64,000 nucleotides of DNA from Vreelandella stevensii S18214 (GCF_000275725.1 NZ_AJTS01000035.1:124001-188000); one strand, 5' to 3'. Counted from the first letter of the stretch, positions 57,078 through 64,000 are shown. Numbers and translations: made by a program. Notes: generated by a model from the letters alone, not told the origin.

Positions 57078-57791
57078 ATGCATATCGGTGTGCTTGAAGA
57101 CGATCTTGACCAACAAGCATTTATTGAACAGTGCCTGCTCTCTGCCGACCATGAGGTGTCGCTGTTCGGCAGGGCTAGTGAATTGAGGCGCGCCACGCAA
57201 GAGAAGCGCTTCGATTTTTTGATCATCGACTGGCGCCTGCCGGATGGCTGCGGCATGGATGTGGTGGGCCACCTGCGCCAGAACGATGGTTGGCGTGGGC
57301 CGATTCTATTCATCACTGCCAGCCAGGGAGAGGACGACGTGGTGAAGGCGCTGGAACAAGGAGCCGACGACTTTCTGGCCAAGCCGCTACGCCCAAAGGA
57401 GTTTCTTGCCCGCGTTAGCGCGTTGGGTCGGCGCGCCGGATACGAGACGCTACACCCATCTACCAACTGCCCTGATGCTTTCAATATCAATAACGTCGAG
57501 CATACGATCAGTGTCGATGGACAACCGGTGGAACTCACTGAAAGGGAGTACCGTCTGGCGACGCTGTTTTTCTCCAAAGTCGGCGAGTTGCTGAGCCGTG
57601 CACATCTACTCGAACTGGTATGGGGTATCAAAGGGGATGTCTCGACCCGCACGGTGGATACCCATGTCAGCCGTTTGCGTCGCAAGCTGGAGCTGGATGG
57701 GCGGCACGGGCTTCGGTTGCGCAGTATCTACCAGTCAGGCTATCGCCTGGAGATCTGCCATATGGCACCCGTAGAGAAGGTGGTCAATTAA
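57078..57791 (+). CDS. OmpR-family response regulator
   Basis: A 237-residue regulator. The receiver domain has E7-D8-D9 in GVLEDDLDQ, phospho-acceptor D51 in LIIDWRLPDG and K102 in FLAKPLRP. The winged-helix DNA-binding domain (about 135-230) contains LTEREYRLATLFF, RTVDTHVSRLRRKLE and YQSGYRLE. No histidine kinase gene follows, so it is either an orphan or works with the divergent hybrid kinase operon. Its end carries a short tandem repeat (CAATTAAAAAAG twice) that also supplies the T-run of the opposing arfA terminator. Confidence 0.92.
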   Translation: MHIGVLEDDLDQQAFIEQCLLSADHEVSLFGRASELRRATQEKRFDFLIIDWRLPDGCGMDVVGHLRQNDGWRGPILFITASQGEDDVVKALEQGADDFLAKPLRPKEFLARVSALGRRAGYETLHPSTNCPDAFNINNVEHTISVDGQPVELTEREYRLATLFFSKVGELLSRAHLLELVWGIKGDVSTRTVDTHVSRLRRKLELDGRHGLRLRSIYQSGYRLEICHMAPVEKVVN

Positions 57792-57805
57792 AAAAGTAGC
57801 CAATT

Positions 57806-57843
57806 AAAAAAGCCGACCGACACCGCAAGGTGCCCGGGTCGGC
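57806..57843 (-). terminator. Intrinsic terminator of arfA
   Basis: On the minus strand GCCGACC (57843-57837) pairs with GGTCGGC (57818-57812), with an inner CACC/GGTG pair around a four-base loop, followed by TTTTTT. It ends the leftward arfA transcript. Confidence 0.88.
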
Positions 57844-57902
57844 GAAGCTGATGAGAGTCTGCGGACACGCCTCAGCGTGTGCAGTAACGATGCTTGGGGA
57901 AA

Positions 57903-57941
57903 GCATCGCCGAGCAGCCTGTTTCAAGCGGCTTGGCGATGC
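57903..57941 (-). promoter_or_regulatory. Hairpin spanning the arfA stop codon
   Basis: On the minus strand GCATCGCC (57941-57934) pairs perfectly with GGCGATGC (57910-57903), with AGCC/GGCT inside. The TGA stop (57923-57925) lies in the 10-base loop. A second hairpin (CGATGCTT at 57889-57896 with its complement at 57901-57908) would compete with it. In E. coli, a hairpin in arfA causes mRNA truncation before the stop, so that tmRNA controls ArfA. Confidence 0.7.
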
Positions 57942-58090
57942 CCTCTGTCGATTGATTGATTCAACGGGTTTCGCCCTTTGCGCGAGTAACTGCCCTTGCC
58001 CTTCCTGGGCGTTTGTTGCTGCAACTTGAACATGGGTGTTCGTAGCTGTGCTTTCAAGGCATTGTCCTTGATACCGTGTCGCTTTTTCAT
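57923..58090 (-). CDS. arfA: Alternative ribosome-rescue factor ArfA
   Basis: A 55-residue protein from ATG at 58088-58090 to TGA at 57923-57925. It begins MKKRHGIKDNALKAQLRTPM and continues FKLQQQTPRKGKGSYSRKGR, matching the ArfA pattern IKDNAxxAxLxxPxF and KGKGSYxRKGR. ArfA recruits release factor 2 to ribosomes stalled on mRNAs without stop codons, backing up tmRNA. A hairpin at the 3' end puts the stop codon in its loop, fitting the known control in which ArfA is made mainly when tmRNA fails. GAGGAAACGT precedes the ATG. Confidence 0.93.
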   Translation of the reverse strand: MKKRHGIKDNALKAQLRTPMFKLQQQTPRKGKGSYSRKGRNPLNQSIDRGHRQAA

Positions 58091-58182
58091 ACGTTTCCTC
58101 ACTGCGTGCCGACGTTGGCTGACATTTTACTGGACAGCCAGGCAACGTGTTGGTTCCCTCGCAGCCTGACGCCGTCATGGCT

Positions 58183-59466
58183 TTAAAGATGCGCCCCCAC
58201 CAACATGCTGAGCCATCCGGCCACCCGTTTACGCCAGGGGCGATTCTCCCAGCGTTCGAGGTCGTAGCGCTCCGCCTGCTGCAGATCCTCTTCCACCAAC
58301 AGGCGCACATACCGGGCAAATTCCTCATCGTAGACGTTGAGATTGCCTTCCTGGTTGATTCTGAACGAACGATTGTCGAGGTTGGTCGACCCAATGCTGG
58401 CAAAGCGATCGTCGACACTGATCAGCTTGGCGTGATACATGGCAGGCTGATATTCGTAGAATGCCACACCCGCTTCCAGCATGGGCCGCCAGCGATTCAC
58501 CGAAGCGTGGCGCACGAAGCCTTTATCGATGCTGTCACCGGGTACCAGAATGGTGATCTCCACGCCCCGCTCCCGTGCCTCGATCAGCGCCTGGAGAAAC
58601 TGTTCATCCGGGTAAAAGTAGGCCGACCCGAGAGTGATATGCTCTTGGGCCGAGGCGATGACCAGCATCAACATCTTGCGCATGCGGTGACGCCCCTCCA
58701 GGGGGGTACTGGTCACCATTTGTGCCGTTACATCGCCCTCTTCACTCAGCTCGGGAAAGTAGCGCTCCCCCAATAGCAGCCGTCCACTGGCATCCAGCCA
58801 GGTATCCACGAAGGCCGCCTGCATATTGCCGACCACGGGCCCTCGAACGCGAAAATGGTGATCCCGATAGCCGACGTCGTCGCCTTCCGGCAGCCAGCTG
58901 TCCGTCACGTTGGCCCCGCCAATGAAACCCGTGTGGCCGTCCACCACCAGCAGCTTGCGGTGGGTACGGTGATTGAAACGGCTCAACTCGTACCAGGCGG
59001 GCTTGCGCCAGCGAATCACATCGACCCCGGCGGCTTCCAGGCGCTCGAACTTGTCCTGAGCTGCAGGTACCGAGCCTACGTAATCGATCAGTGCATGCAC
59101 CGCCACGCCGCGCTCGGCAGCGGCCGACAGCGCTTCCACGAAGGGATCGGCGGCCGTTGCGCCCCAAAACTCATAGGTTTCGAAGGTAATGCTGCTCTCG
59201 GCGGACGCGATGGCTGCCAGCATGGCGTCATAAATGGCTTCGCCATCGGTGAAGGGGTCGATGCGGTTACCCGACACCAGCGGCTGCTCCAGCAGCAACC
59301 CCATGGTGCGCATGAACGCCTCGTCCTGCGTGCCCATGCCTACCGACACGGGCTCCAGCAGCCGTTTGGGTGACGGCTGGGCATTGTGATACAGCACGCT
59401 GCCCACCATGAAGAGAGCGGCTACTACGCAGCTGGTATAGAAAACGAGTCGAGTACGGCGTTTCAA
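58183..59466 (-). CDS. Phospholipase D-family cardiolipin synthase-like protein
   Basis: A 427-residue protein with an N-terminal membrane anchor (LVFYTSCVVAALFMVGSVLY). Two HxKxxxxD motifs are intact: THRKLLVVDGHTGFIGG near residue 172 and YHAKLISVDDRFASIGSTN near residue 348. The order and spacing match bacterial cardiolipin synthases of the PLD superfamily, which join two phosphatidyl groups at the inner membrane. ClsB- or ClsC-type activity is more likely than classical ClsA because only one N-terminal helix is present. The gene is monocistronic. Confidence 0.88.
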   Translation of the reverse strand: MKRRTRLVFYTSCVVAALFMVGSVLYHNAQPSPKRLLEPVSVGMGTQDEAFMRTMGLLLEQPLVSGNRIDPFTDGEAIYDAMLAAIASAESSITFETYEFWGATAADPFVEALSAAAERGVAVHALIDYVGSVPAAQDKFERLEAAGVDVIRWRKPAWYELSRFNHRTHRKLLVVDGHTGFIGGANVTDSWLPEGDDVGYRDHHFRVRGPVVGNMQAAFVDTWLDASGRLLLGERYFPELSEEGDVTAQMVTSTPLEGRHRMRKMLMLVIASAQEHITLGSAYFYPDEQFLQALIEARERGVEITILVPGDSIDKGFVRHASVNRWRPMLEAGVAFYEYQPAMYHAKLISVDDRFASIGSTNLDNRSFRINQEGNLNVYDEEFARYVRLLVEEDLQQAERYDLERWENRPWRKRVAGWLSMLVGAHL

Positions 59467-59548
59467 GAGTGGCTCCCTGCCTCATAAGCGTGGCTCATGA
59501 TTGCAGCTCCCCCCAGTGAACGCCAGCCAAAGCATCAACGAGAAAGCG

Positions 59549-60385
59549 TCAGCGCGCCAACGTCGCCCCCCGGGCCGCAGGGCTGTGGGCCACCATGCTG
59601 ACCACGCTGCCGACCATGATCAGGCAAGGCGATGGCAGCGGCTGGTCCCTCAATTGATCTGGCATGCTCGCCAGGGTGCCGGTCAGCGATTGCTGGTCGG
59701 GCTGGCTGGCATTGGCAACCAGCATGATGGGCCAGGTGTCTGGCAGTCCTGCCTGGCGCAAGCCATGGCAAATGGCCTCCACTTTGGATAACCCCATATA
59801 GAACACCAGCGTCTCATCCTGTCGGGCCAACGCTGCCCAGTCCGGGGTGCCGCCTTCTCGGCACAGCCGCGCGGTAATGAAGCGCAGTTGCTGGGCATGG
59901 CTGCGGTCGGTCAAAGGAATCCCCATCCCCGCCGCGGCTGCCGACGCGGCGGTAATACCCGGTACGATGTGTGCCGGTAACGCGGCTTGCGCCAGCGCTG
60001 CCAGCTCTTCGCCCATGCGCCCGAACACGCCCGGGTCACCGCCTTTCAGGCGCACCACCGACTTGCCCGCTTGGGCCAGTGACACCAGCAAATGACCGAT
60101 GTCGGCCTGTGGCACGCTGTGGTGGCCTCGGGCTTTCCCGACGTAGTAGCGCTCGGTGCCGGGGGGAATCAGCGCCAGTACGTCATCTCCGACCAGGCGG
60201 TCGTAGACCACGGCATCGGCCTGCATCAATAACCGTGCCGCCTTCAGCGTCAACAGCTCGACGTCCCCGCTGCCAGCGCCCACCAGGTAGACCGTACCTG
60301 CCCGGCACTCGCCGCTGAGCGGCAAGCGAACGTTCGTCGTCGCGTCGTCTTGCAGCGGCGCCAAGGCCCGCAGGCCAAAACGCAT
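59549..60385 (-). CDS. cobA: Uroporphyrinogen-III C-methyltransferase (SUMT)
   Basis: About 278 residues. The SAM-binding and active-site motifs are GTVYLVGAGSGDVELLTLKA near residue 31, DAVVYDRLV, SVVRLKGGDPGVFGR and PGITAASAAAAGMGIPLT. It dimethylates uroporphyrinogen III to precorrin-2 on the way to siroheme, the cofactor of the NirB nitrite reductase encoded nearby. No precorrin dehydrogenase/ferrochelatase domain is present. The start at 60385 lies just past the nasA stop with a GAGG site; an alternative ATG at 60433 would overlap nasA by 41 bases. It forms an operon with nasA. Confidence 0.93.
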   Translation of the reverse strand: MRFGLRALAPLQDDATTNVRLPLSGECRAGTVYLVGAGSGDVELLTLKAARLLMQADAVVYDRLVGDDVLALIPPGTERYYVGKARGHHSVPQADIGHLLVSLAQAGKSVVRLKGGDPGVFGRMGEELAALAQAALPAHIVPGITAASAAAAGMGIPLTDRSHAQQLRFITARLCREGGTPDWAALARQDETLVFYMGLSKVEAICHGLRQAGLPDTWPIMLVANASQPDQQSLTGTLASMPDQLRDQPLPSPCLIMVGSVVSMVAHSPAARGATLAR

Positions 60386-60392
60386 GAGGGCC

Positions 60393-63107
60393 TCAGGCCA
60401 TTTCTGGATTAACTGCTTGGCGAGTGTGCGCATTCGGCCGCTCCTGTTCGAGTAACGCGTTTAATTCAGGGATACAACTCCCGCACTGGGTGCCACAAGC
60501 CAGCCGTGCGCCCAGCGCCTCGAGGCTGGTATCCCCTTGATGAATAGCCTTGATGATGCTGGCCTGCCCCACCTGATGGCAGCTGCACACCACTGGGCCA
60601 GCATCCGCTGCGCCATCGTCACAACCGGCCAGCAGGCGTCGCCGCTGAGCGTTGGAGAGGGCCGCATCGGTGAACCGTTCAGCCAACCAGGCAAGCCCTG
60701 GCAGCTCGTCAGGCGGCCCGACCATCAGCCACCAGCGCAGTTGCCCGTCGATCACGCTGGCCGCTCGCAAGCGCCCGGTGGCGGCGTCTTCACACCATAG
60801 CGAGGCCGGGGTTCCACACCAGTTGGCGAGCGTGGCCAGCCAATCCTCCCTCGGCTGGCAGCCCGCCAGTTGCCAGCGCGTACAGCCTGGCAAGGGAATA
60901 CGCGCCCAATAATCGCTGTCGCACCACGCGGGCGACTCGTCTGCCTGGGCCACCAGCAAGGTGGCCTGCCAGGCGATGGGTAACCGACGCAGGGCCACAG
61001 CGCCCTGCTTGGATTCTGGCTGGCCCGAGACCGGGTCGGTGATGCCTTGCAGCAAGGCGCCACTGCGCCCCAAGCCCGTAAAGCAATCGGTCCAGTGCAT
61101 GGGCACGAACACCTCCCCCCGCCGCTGCCCGTGGGCAAGGCGCACACGCCCCCGGTACTCCCCCGTGGCCGCGCTCAACTGAGCCAGCGACTGCGCTTCG
61201 AGCCCATGCTCGGCAGCGTCCTCGGGATGCAGCTCGATGAAGGGTTCGGCGCGATGGTTCATCAAGCGAGGCGCACGGGCCGTGCGGGTCATGGTGTGCC
61301 ACTGGTCGCGCACACGGCCAGTGTTGAGGCGCAGCGGGTAGCGCTCGCAAAGCGCCTGCTGGGGCAAACGTGGATCGATCGGCAGCAGCCGTGCACGACC
61401 GTTGGGCGTGGCAAACTGGCCATCCACGAACAGCCGCGGGGTGCCGCGGGGCGCTTGCCGAGTGACCGGCCACTGAATGGGGGCCAGCGCATCATACGCC
61501 GCAAGGCCCAGGCCGCTCAGGCCTGAGATGTCGAACAGCCGCGCAGAGGCACCGCTATTTTCATAGCCGGAAAGCCGCGCATGCTCATCGAAGATTTCCC
61601 AGGGATGGGCATAATCGAACGCTTCTGCGAACCCCAACCGCTTGGCTACCTCGCAGATGATCCACCAGTCGTGTTGAGCCTCGCCCGGCGGAGGCAGCAT
61701 TCCCCGCTGGCGGGAAATGCGCCGCTCGGAGTTGGTGACCGTGCCATCCTTTTCCGACCAACCCGACGCGGGCAGCACGATATCGGCAAAGGGCAGCAGG
61801 TCGGTATGGGCCACACACTCCGAAACGATGACCAGCGGGCACTTGGCCAGGGCGCGACGCACCTGTTCACCGTTCGGCAGACTCACTGCCGGGTTGGTAG
61901 CCATGACCCACAGCGCCGTGACTTCGCCACGCTCGATGGCCTCGAACAGCTCCACCGCCTTGTGGCCCGGCCCGTCAGGCAACGAGGCTGACAGGTGCTC
62001 CGTGGACCAGAAGCGGCTGACACGCTGGCGTGCCCCGGGCGTGTGATAATCCATGTGCGCCGCCAGCTGGTTCGCCAACCCGCCCACTTCGCGCCCGCCC
62101 ATGGCATTGGGCTGGCCCGTGATCGAAAAGGGCCCGGCCCCCGGCAGGCCAATCTTGCCGCCCGCCAGGTGGCAATTGATGATCGCATTGCACTTGTCGG
62201 TACCACTGGAGGATTGATTGACGCCCTGAGAGTAGAGAGTGACCACATGCAGCTGGCTGGCAAACCAGTAGTAGAAGGTCTCCAGCCGCTCTTCATCGAC
62301 GTCGCAGGCCTTCGCGACCGCTTGCAGGCTACCGGCGCTCTGCTGGGCAGCGGCCAGCGCCTGCTCGATCCCTTCGGTGTGCCGCTGCAAATAGATGTCG
62401 TCCAGCTTCTGCTGGGCCGCCATCCAGGCCAGCAGCCCGTTGAACAGAAAGGCGTCGCTGCCTGGCGCGATGCCCAGGTACAGATCGGCGATATCACAGG
62501 TGTCCGTGACTCGCGGGTCCACCACCACCACGCGCATCAGTGGATTACGCTCCTTGGCGACTTTCAGACGCTGATACAGCACAGGATGATTCCAGGCCAG
62601 ATTGGAGCCCACCAGCACCACCAGCTCGGCCTCTTCCAGGTCTTCATACTGGCAGGGCACGGCATCCGCCCCGAAGGCACGCTTGTAGCCCGCCACGGCC
62701 GACGCCATGCATAGCCGTGAGTTGGTATCCAGATGCGGGGTGCCGAGGAAGCCTTTGAACAGCTTGTTGGCGACATAGTAGTCTTCGGTCAGCAGCTGTC
62801 CTGACAGGTAGGCCGCCACGCAGGCATTGCCATGGGCACTTCGCTGGGCCTGCAGCCGCTCGGCCGTGGCGGTCAATGCCTGCTCCCAACTCACCTCACG
62901 GCCATCGACCCGAGGGCGCAGCAGTCGCCCATGGTGGCCCAGGGTTTCATGCAGCGCCGTGCCCTTGACGCATAACCGGCCATGGTTGGCAGGGTGCCCG
63001 CGATCCCCTTCTACCGCTGCAACGCAGCCGTTTTCCAGAGTAGCCGTCACTCCGCAGCCCACGCCACAGTAGGGGCAGGTGGTGTTGACCTGAGCGGTCG
63101 TTGGCAT
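60393..63107 (-). CDS. nasA: Assimilatory nitrate reductase, large catalytic subunit
   Basis: A 904-residue cytoplasmic molybdoenzyme reducing nitrate to nitrite. The N-terminal [4Fe-4S] motif is CPYCGVGCGV (C11, C14, C18), followed by the molybdopterin oxidoreductase domains (YLSGQLLTEDYYVANKLFKG, LVGSNLAWNHPV) and the C-terminal dinucleotide-binding domain. The last 70 residues form a BFD-like [2Fe-2S] domain (VVCSCHQVGQ, then CGTQCGSCIPELNALL). The start at 63107 follows GGAGG; a longer frame to 63134 overlaps the leader terminator. Expression is probably attenuated by the leader structures at 63126-63189. Confidence 0.95.
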   Translation of the reverse strand: MPTTAQVNTTCPYCGVGCGVTATLENGCVAAVEGDRGHPANHGRLCVKGTALHETLGHHGRLLRPRVDGREVSWEQALTATAERLQAQRSAHGNACVAAYLSGQLLTEDYYVANKLFKGFLGTPHLDTNSRLCMASAVAGYKRAFGADAVPCQYEDLEEAELVVLVGSNLAWNHPVLYQRLKVAKERNPLMRVVVVDPRVTDTCDIADLYLGIAPGSDAFLFNGLLAWMAAQQKLDDIYLQRHTEGIEQALAAAQQSAGSLQAVAKACDVDEERLETFYYWFASQLHVVTLYSQGVNQSSSGTDKCNAIINCHLAGGKIGLPGAGPFSITGQPNAMGGREVGGLANQLAAHMDYHTPGARQRVSRFWSTEHLSASLPDGPGHKAVELFEAIERGEVTALWVMATNPAVSLPNGEQVRRALAKCPLVIVSECVAHTDLLPFADIVLPASGWSEKDGTVTNSERRISRQRGMLPPPGEAQHDWWIICEVAKRLGFAEAFDYAHPWEIFDEHARLSGYENSGASARLFDISGLSGLGLAAYDALAPIQWPVTRQAPRGTPRLFVDGQFATPNGRARLLPIDPRLPQQALCERYPLRLNTGRVRDQWHTMTRTARAPRLMNHRAEPFIELHPEDAAEHGLEAQSLAQLSAATGEYRGRVRLAHGQRRGEVFVPMHWTDCFTGLGRSGALLQGITDPVSGQPESKQGAVALRRLPIAWQATLLVAQADESPAWCDSDYWARIPLPGCTRWQLAGCQPREDWLATLANWCGTPASLWCEDAATGRLRAASVIDGQLRWWLMVGPPDELPGLAWLAERFTDAALSNAQRRRLLAGCDDGAADAGPVVCSCHQVGQASIIKAIHQGDTSLEALGARLACGTQCGSCIPELNALLEQERPNAHTRQAVNPEMA

Positions 63108-63125
63108 GGCATTTCCTCCCGCGCT

Positions 63126-63177
63126 AAAAAGCAAAAAGCGCCCAAGCCAGCCTCTCTCAAGAGGCTTGCCTGGACGC
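63126..63177 (-). terminator. Attenuator terminator in the nasA leader
   Basis: On the minus strand an 18-bp stem (63177-63160 with 63155-63138, one mismatch, loop TGAG) is followed by TTTTTGCTTTTT and ends 18 bases before the nasA ATG. It would block nasA unless melted. Its 5' arm overlaps an ANTAR-type hairpin. Confidence 0.85.
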
Positions 63178-63189
63178 CGTTGTCACAGG
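63169..63189 (-). promoter_or_regulatory. ANTAR-type hairpin overlapping the nasA leader terminator
   Basis: On the minus strand CCTG-T-GAC pairs with GTCCAGG (7 bp, one bulged T) around the hexaloop AACGGC, with A at position 1 and G at position 4. The 3' arm is also part of the terminator 5' arm, so the two structures exclude each other. No first ANTAR hairpin could be found upstream. Confidence 0.6.
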
Positions 63190-63314
63190 GGCACGTCACG
63201 TGCCGTACTCATCAGTGGTTTGCTGCGTTTAGCGTTATTCGACGCGATTAGTCATTGTGCTGATTATGGGCAAATGTGCTGCAATGAGCCGTTGTTGGTT
63301 GTTACCTGGAGTAC

Positions 63315-63330
63315 TGCAAGTATTGGCCCT
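63315..63330 (-). promoter_or_regulatory. Candidate sigma-54 promoter of nasA
   Basis: On the minus strand AGGGCCAATACTTGCA has GG and GC 10 bases apart and a good TTGC at -12, but an imperfect -24 box. Transcription would start near 63304, giving a leader of about 200 bases. Confidence 0.4.
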
Positions 63331-63448
63331 ATATTCCAAAAAACTCATAAATATCAGCAAAAACATAAACCTAAAGAAACCGCCTCTCACATCCTGCGCC
63401 TCCACAACACGCCAGCGAGCCTTTCGCTGGTGCAGAATCACTCCACAA

Positions 63449-63465
63449 GGCACCAAACCAGTGCA
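63449..63465. promoter_or_regulatory. NtrC-like enhancer site between nasA and nirB
   Basis: GGCACCAAACCAGTGCA carries the GCAC and GTGCA half sites of the NtrC consensus with the same 17-base spacing as the glnA site. A further TGGTGCA half site lies at 63428-63434. It is about 115 bases upstream of the predicted nirB start and could serve both divergent promoters. Confidence 0.5.
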
Positions 63466-63552
63466 GCCATGGCCCATATCACGGCTAATGGGGCCGCTAT
63501 TGATGACGTCAAGCAGTTGATTTTAAAAAACTATACTTCTCCAGCCATCGGC

Positions 63553-63568
63553 TGGCCGATTTTTTGCT
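63553..63568 (+). promoter_or_regulatory. Sigma-54 promoter of nirB
   Basis: TGGCCGATTTTTTGCT matches the -24/-12 consensus with GG and GC exactly 10 bases apart. Transcription would start near 63579, 130 bases before the nirB ATG and just ahead of the ANTAR hairpins. Confidence 0.8.
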
Positions 63569-63594
63569 GCTGCTAGCCATACGAGTTTACATCG

Positions 63595-63650
63595 CGCAGC
63601 CAATGGCGGTTGCGGCATGTAACTGAATCTGCCCATGGGCAACGACGCCC
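63595..63650 (+). promoter_or_regulatory. Two-hairpin ANTAR target in the nirB leader
   Basis: Hairpin 1 (63595-63614): CGCAGCC pairs with GGTTGCG around AATGGC. Hairpin 2 (63637-63650): GGGC pairs with GCCC around AACGAC, with extra pairs further out. Both hexaloops have A at position 1 and G at position 4, the hallmark of ANTAR-protein targets. The second hairpin shares bases 63647-63650 with the terminator, so NasR binding should prevent termination. Confidence 0.8.
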
Positions 63651-63692
63651 CTGATACCCTTCCTCGTGAAGGTCGTGTCAGGGGCGTTTTTT
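63645..63692 (+). terminator. Attenuator terminator before nirB
   Basis: ACGCCCCTGA (63645-63654) pairs perfectly with TCAGGGGCGT (63678-63687), with an inner 5-bp hairpin CCTTC/GAAGG, followed by a run of six T (63687-63692). It ends 16 bases before the nirB ATG. Confidence 0.92.
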
Positions 63693-63708
63693 ATTCACAG
63701 GAGCCACC

Positions 63709-64000
63709 ATGGAAACGGTCTCTCGATGCACACCCAACGCGCATCTGGTGGTCATTGGCAACGGCATGGCCAGCCATCGACTGGTCGAAACGCTGCTGCG
63801 TCACCCGTCGCGCCCAACACGCATCACCGTGATCGGCGAGGAGCCGGTGCCTGCCTACAACCGCATCCTGCTGTCACCTCGGTTAGCCGGTGAACTGGAG
63901 CAGCAGGCCCTGACCCTGCAAGACCCAGAGGCCCTTGCCCGGCAAGGCGTGACCCTGCGCCTTGGCCAGCGCGTTGCGCAGATCGACCGTCAACGTCAGC
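63709..64000 (+). CDS. nirB: Nitrite reductase large subunit NirB, N-terminal part (cut by window end)
   Basis: The visible 97 codons form the start of an FAD/NAD(P)-binding domain: HLVVIGNGMASHRLVETLL at about residues 12-30, RITVIGEEPVPAYNRILLSP at about 38-57, and LGQRVAQIDRQRQ at the cut. This is typical of NirB-type nitrite reductases (the YNRxxLS motif is characteristic), which reduce nitrite to ammonium using siroheme and an iron-sulfur centre. The ATG at 63709 follows AGGAGCC. It is divergent from nasA-cobA and controlled by a sigma-54 promoter plus an ANTAR leader. A related flavoprotein is possible because only the FAD region is visible. Confidence 0.85.
   Translation, partial: METVSRCTPNAHLVVIGNGMASHRLVETLLRHPSRPTRITVIGEEPVPAYNRILLSPRLAGELEQQALTLQDPEALARQGVTLRLGQRVAQIDRQRQ

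Noticed and set aside
60386-60433. Upstream ATG for cobA overlapping nasA by 41 bases
   Set aside because: The ATG at 60385 has a better ribosome site, follows the nasA stop and gives the usual family length.
63541-63566. Hairpin CCAGCC/GGCTGG followed by TTTTTT read first as a terminator upstream of nirB
   Set aside because: The same bases form an excellent sigma-54 promoter (TGGCCGATTTTTTGCT) at the right distance from the leader; the real terminator is at 63645-63692.
1-64000. tRNA, rRNA, prophage, toxin-antitoxin or phage-defence genes
   Set aside because: I looked for typical motifs and gene groups on both strands and saw none I could support.

Overview
The window looks like chromosome from a moderately GC-rich gammaproteobacterium. 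Gene content and protein style (DeoD and MepM close to enterobacterial types, CsbD, DUF1415, many c-di-GMP and chemotaxis proteins) suggest Halomonadaceae (Halomonas/Vreelandella-like). This is an inference; there is no rRNA or other phylogenetic marker here. No tRNA, rRNA, CRISPR array or prophage was seen. One complete IS5-type insertion sequence is present.

Layout. 1-6.7 kb: nucleoside salvage (Tsx-like channel, nupC, deoC-deoA-deoB, deoD, cdd), with a 150-bp nested palindrome between deoB and deoD. 6.7-9.9 kb: a LacI-type repressor and a thuA-gfo/idh operon behind two identical operator palindromes. 10-22.8 kb: mixed housekeeping and stress genes (TerB/J-domain cochaperone, MscS-type channel, amidoligase plus glutamine amidotransferase, Tpx, DEAD-box helicase, CsbD, PRC-barrel protein, glutathionyl-hydroquinone reductase). 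22.9-28.7 kb: a LysR regulator and three peptidoglycan enzymes (M23 endopeptidase, two L,D-transpeptidases). 28.9-35.3 kb: patatin, narK-nasR, a flavin monooxygenase, a frameshifted LysE exporter and a GNAT acetyltransferase. 35.3-46 kb: signalling island (PilZ/degenerate HD-GYP protein, three tandem chemoreceptors of which the third is split by the IS, diguanylate cyclase). 46-52.6 kb: DUF1415, GntR regulator, paired short ChrA proteins, a TctA remnant, gamma-glutamyltransferase and an ABC exporter. 52.9-57.8 kb: EAL response regulator, hybrid histidine kinase, periplasmic partner and OmpR-type regulator. 57.9-59.5 kb: arfA and a phospholipase D-type enzyme. 59.5-64 kb: cobA-nasA diverging from nirB, which is cut by the window end.

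The most interesting system is a nitrate-assimilation regulon that can be read from the DNA. NasR (nitrate-sensing NIT domain plus RNA-binding ANTAR domain) sits next to narK behind an excellent sigma-54 promoter. About 31 kb away, nirB has a near-perfect sigma-54 promoter, an NtrC-like enhancer and a leader with two ANTAR-type hairpins (hexaloops with A at position 1 and G at position 4). The second hairpin overlaps the 5' arm of a strong intrinsic terminator directly before the nirB start. The nasA leader on the opposite strand has a matching terminator overlapped by one such hairpin. The layout predicts double control: nitrogen limitation starts transcription and nitrate-bound NasR lets it pass the terminators. 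A second notable point is arfA, whose stop codon lies in the loop of a hairpin, as expected if the gene makes non-stop mRNA.
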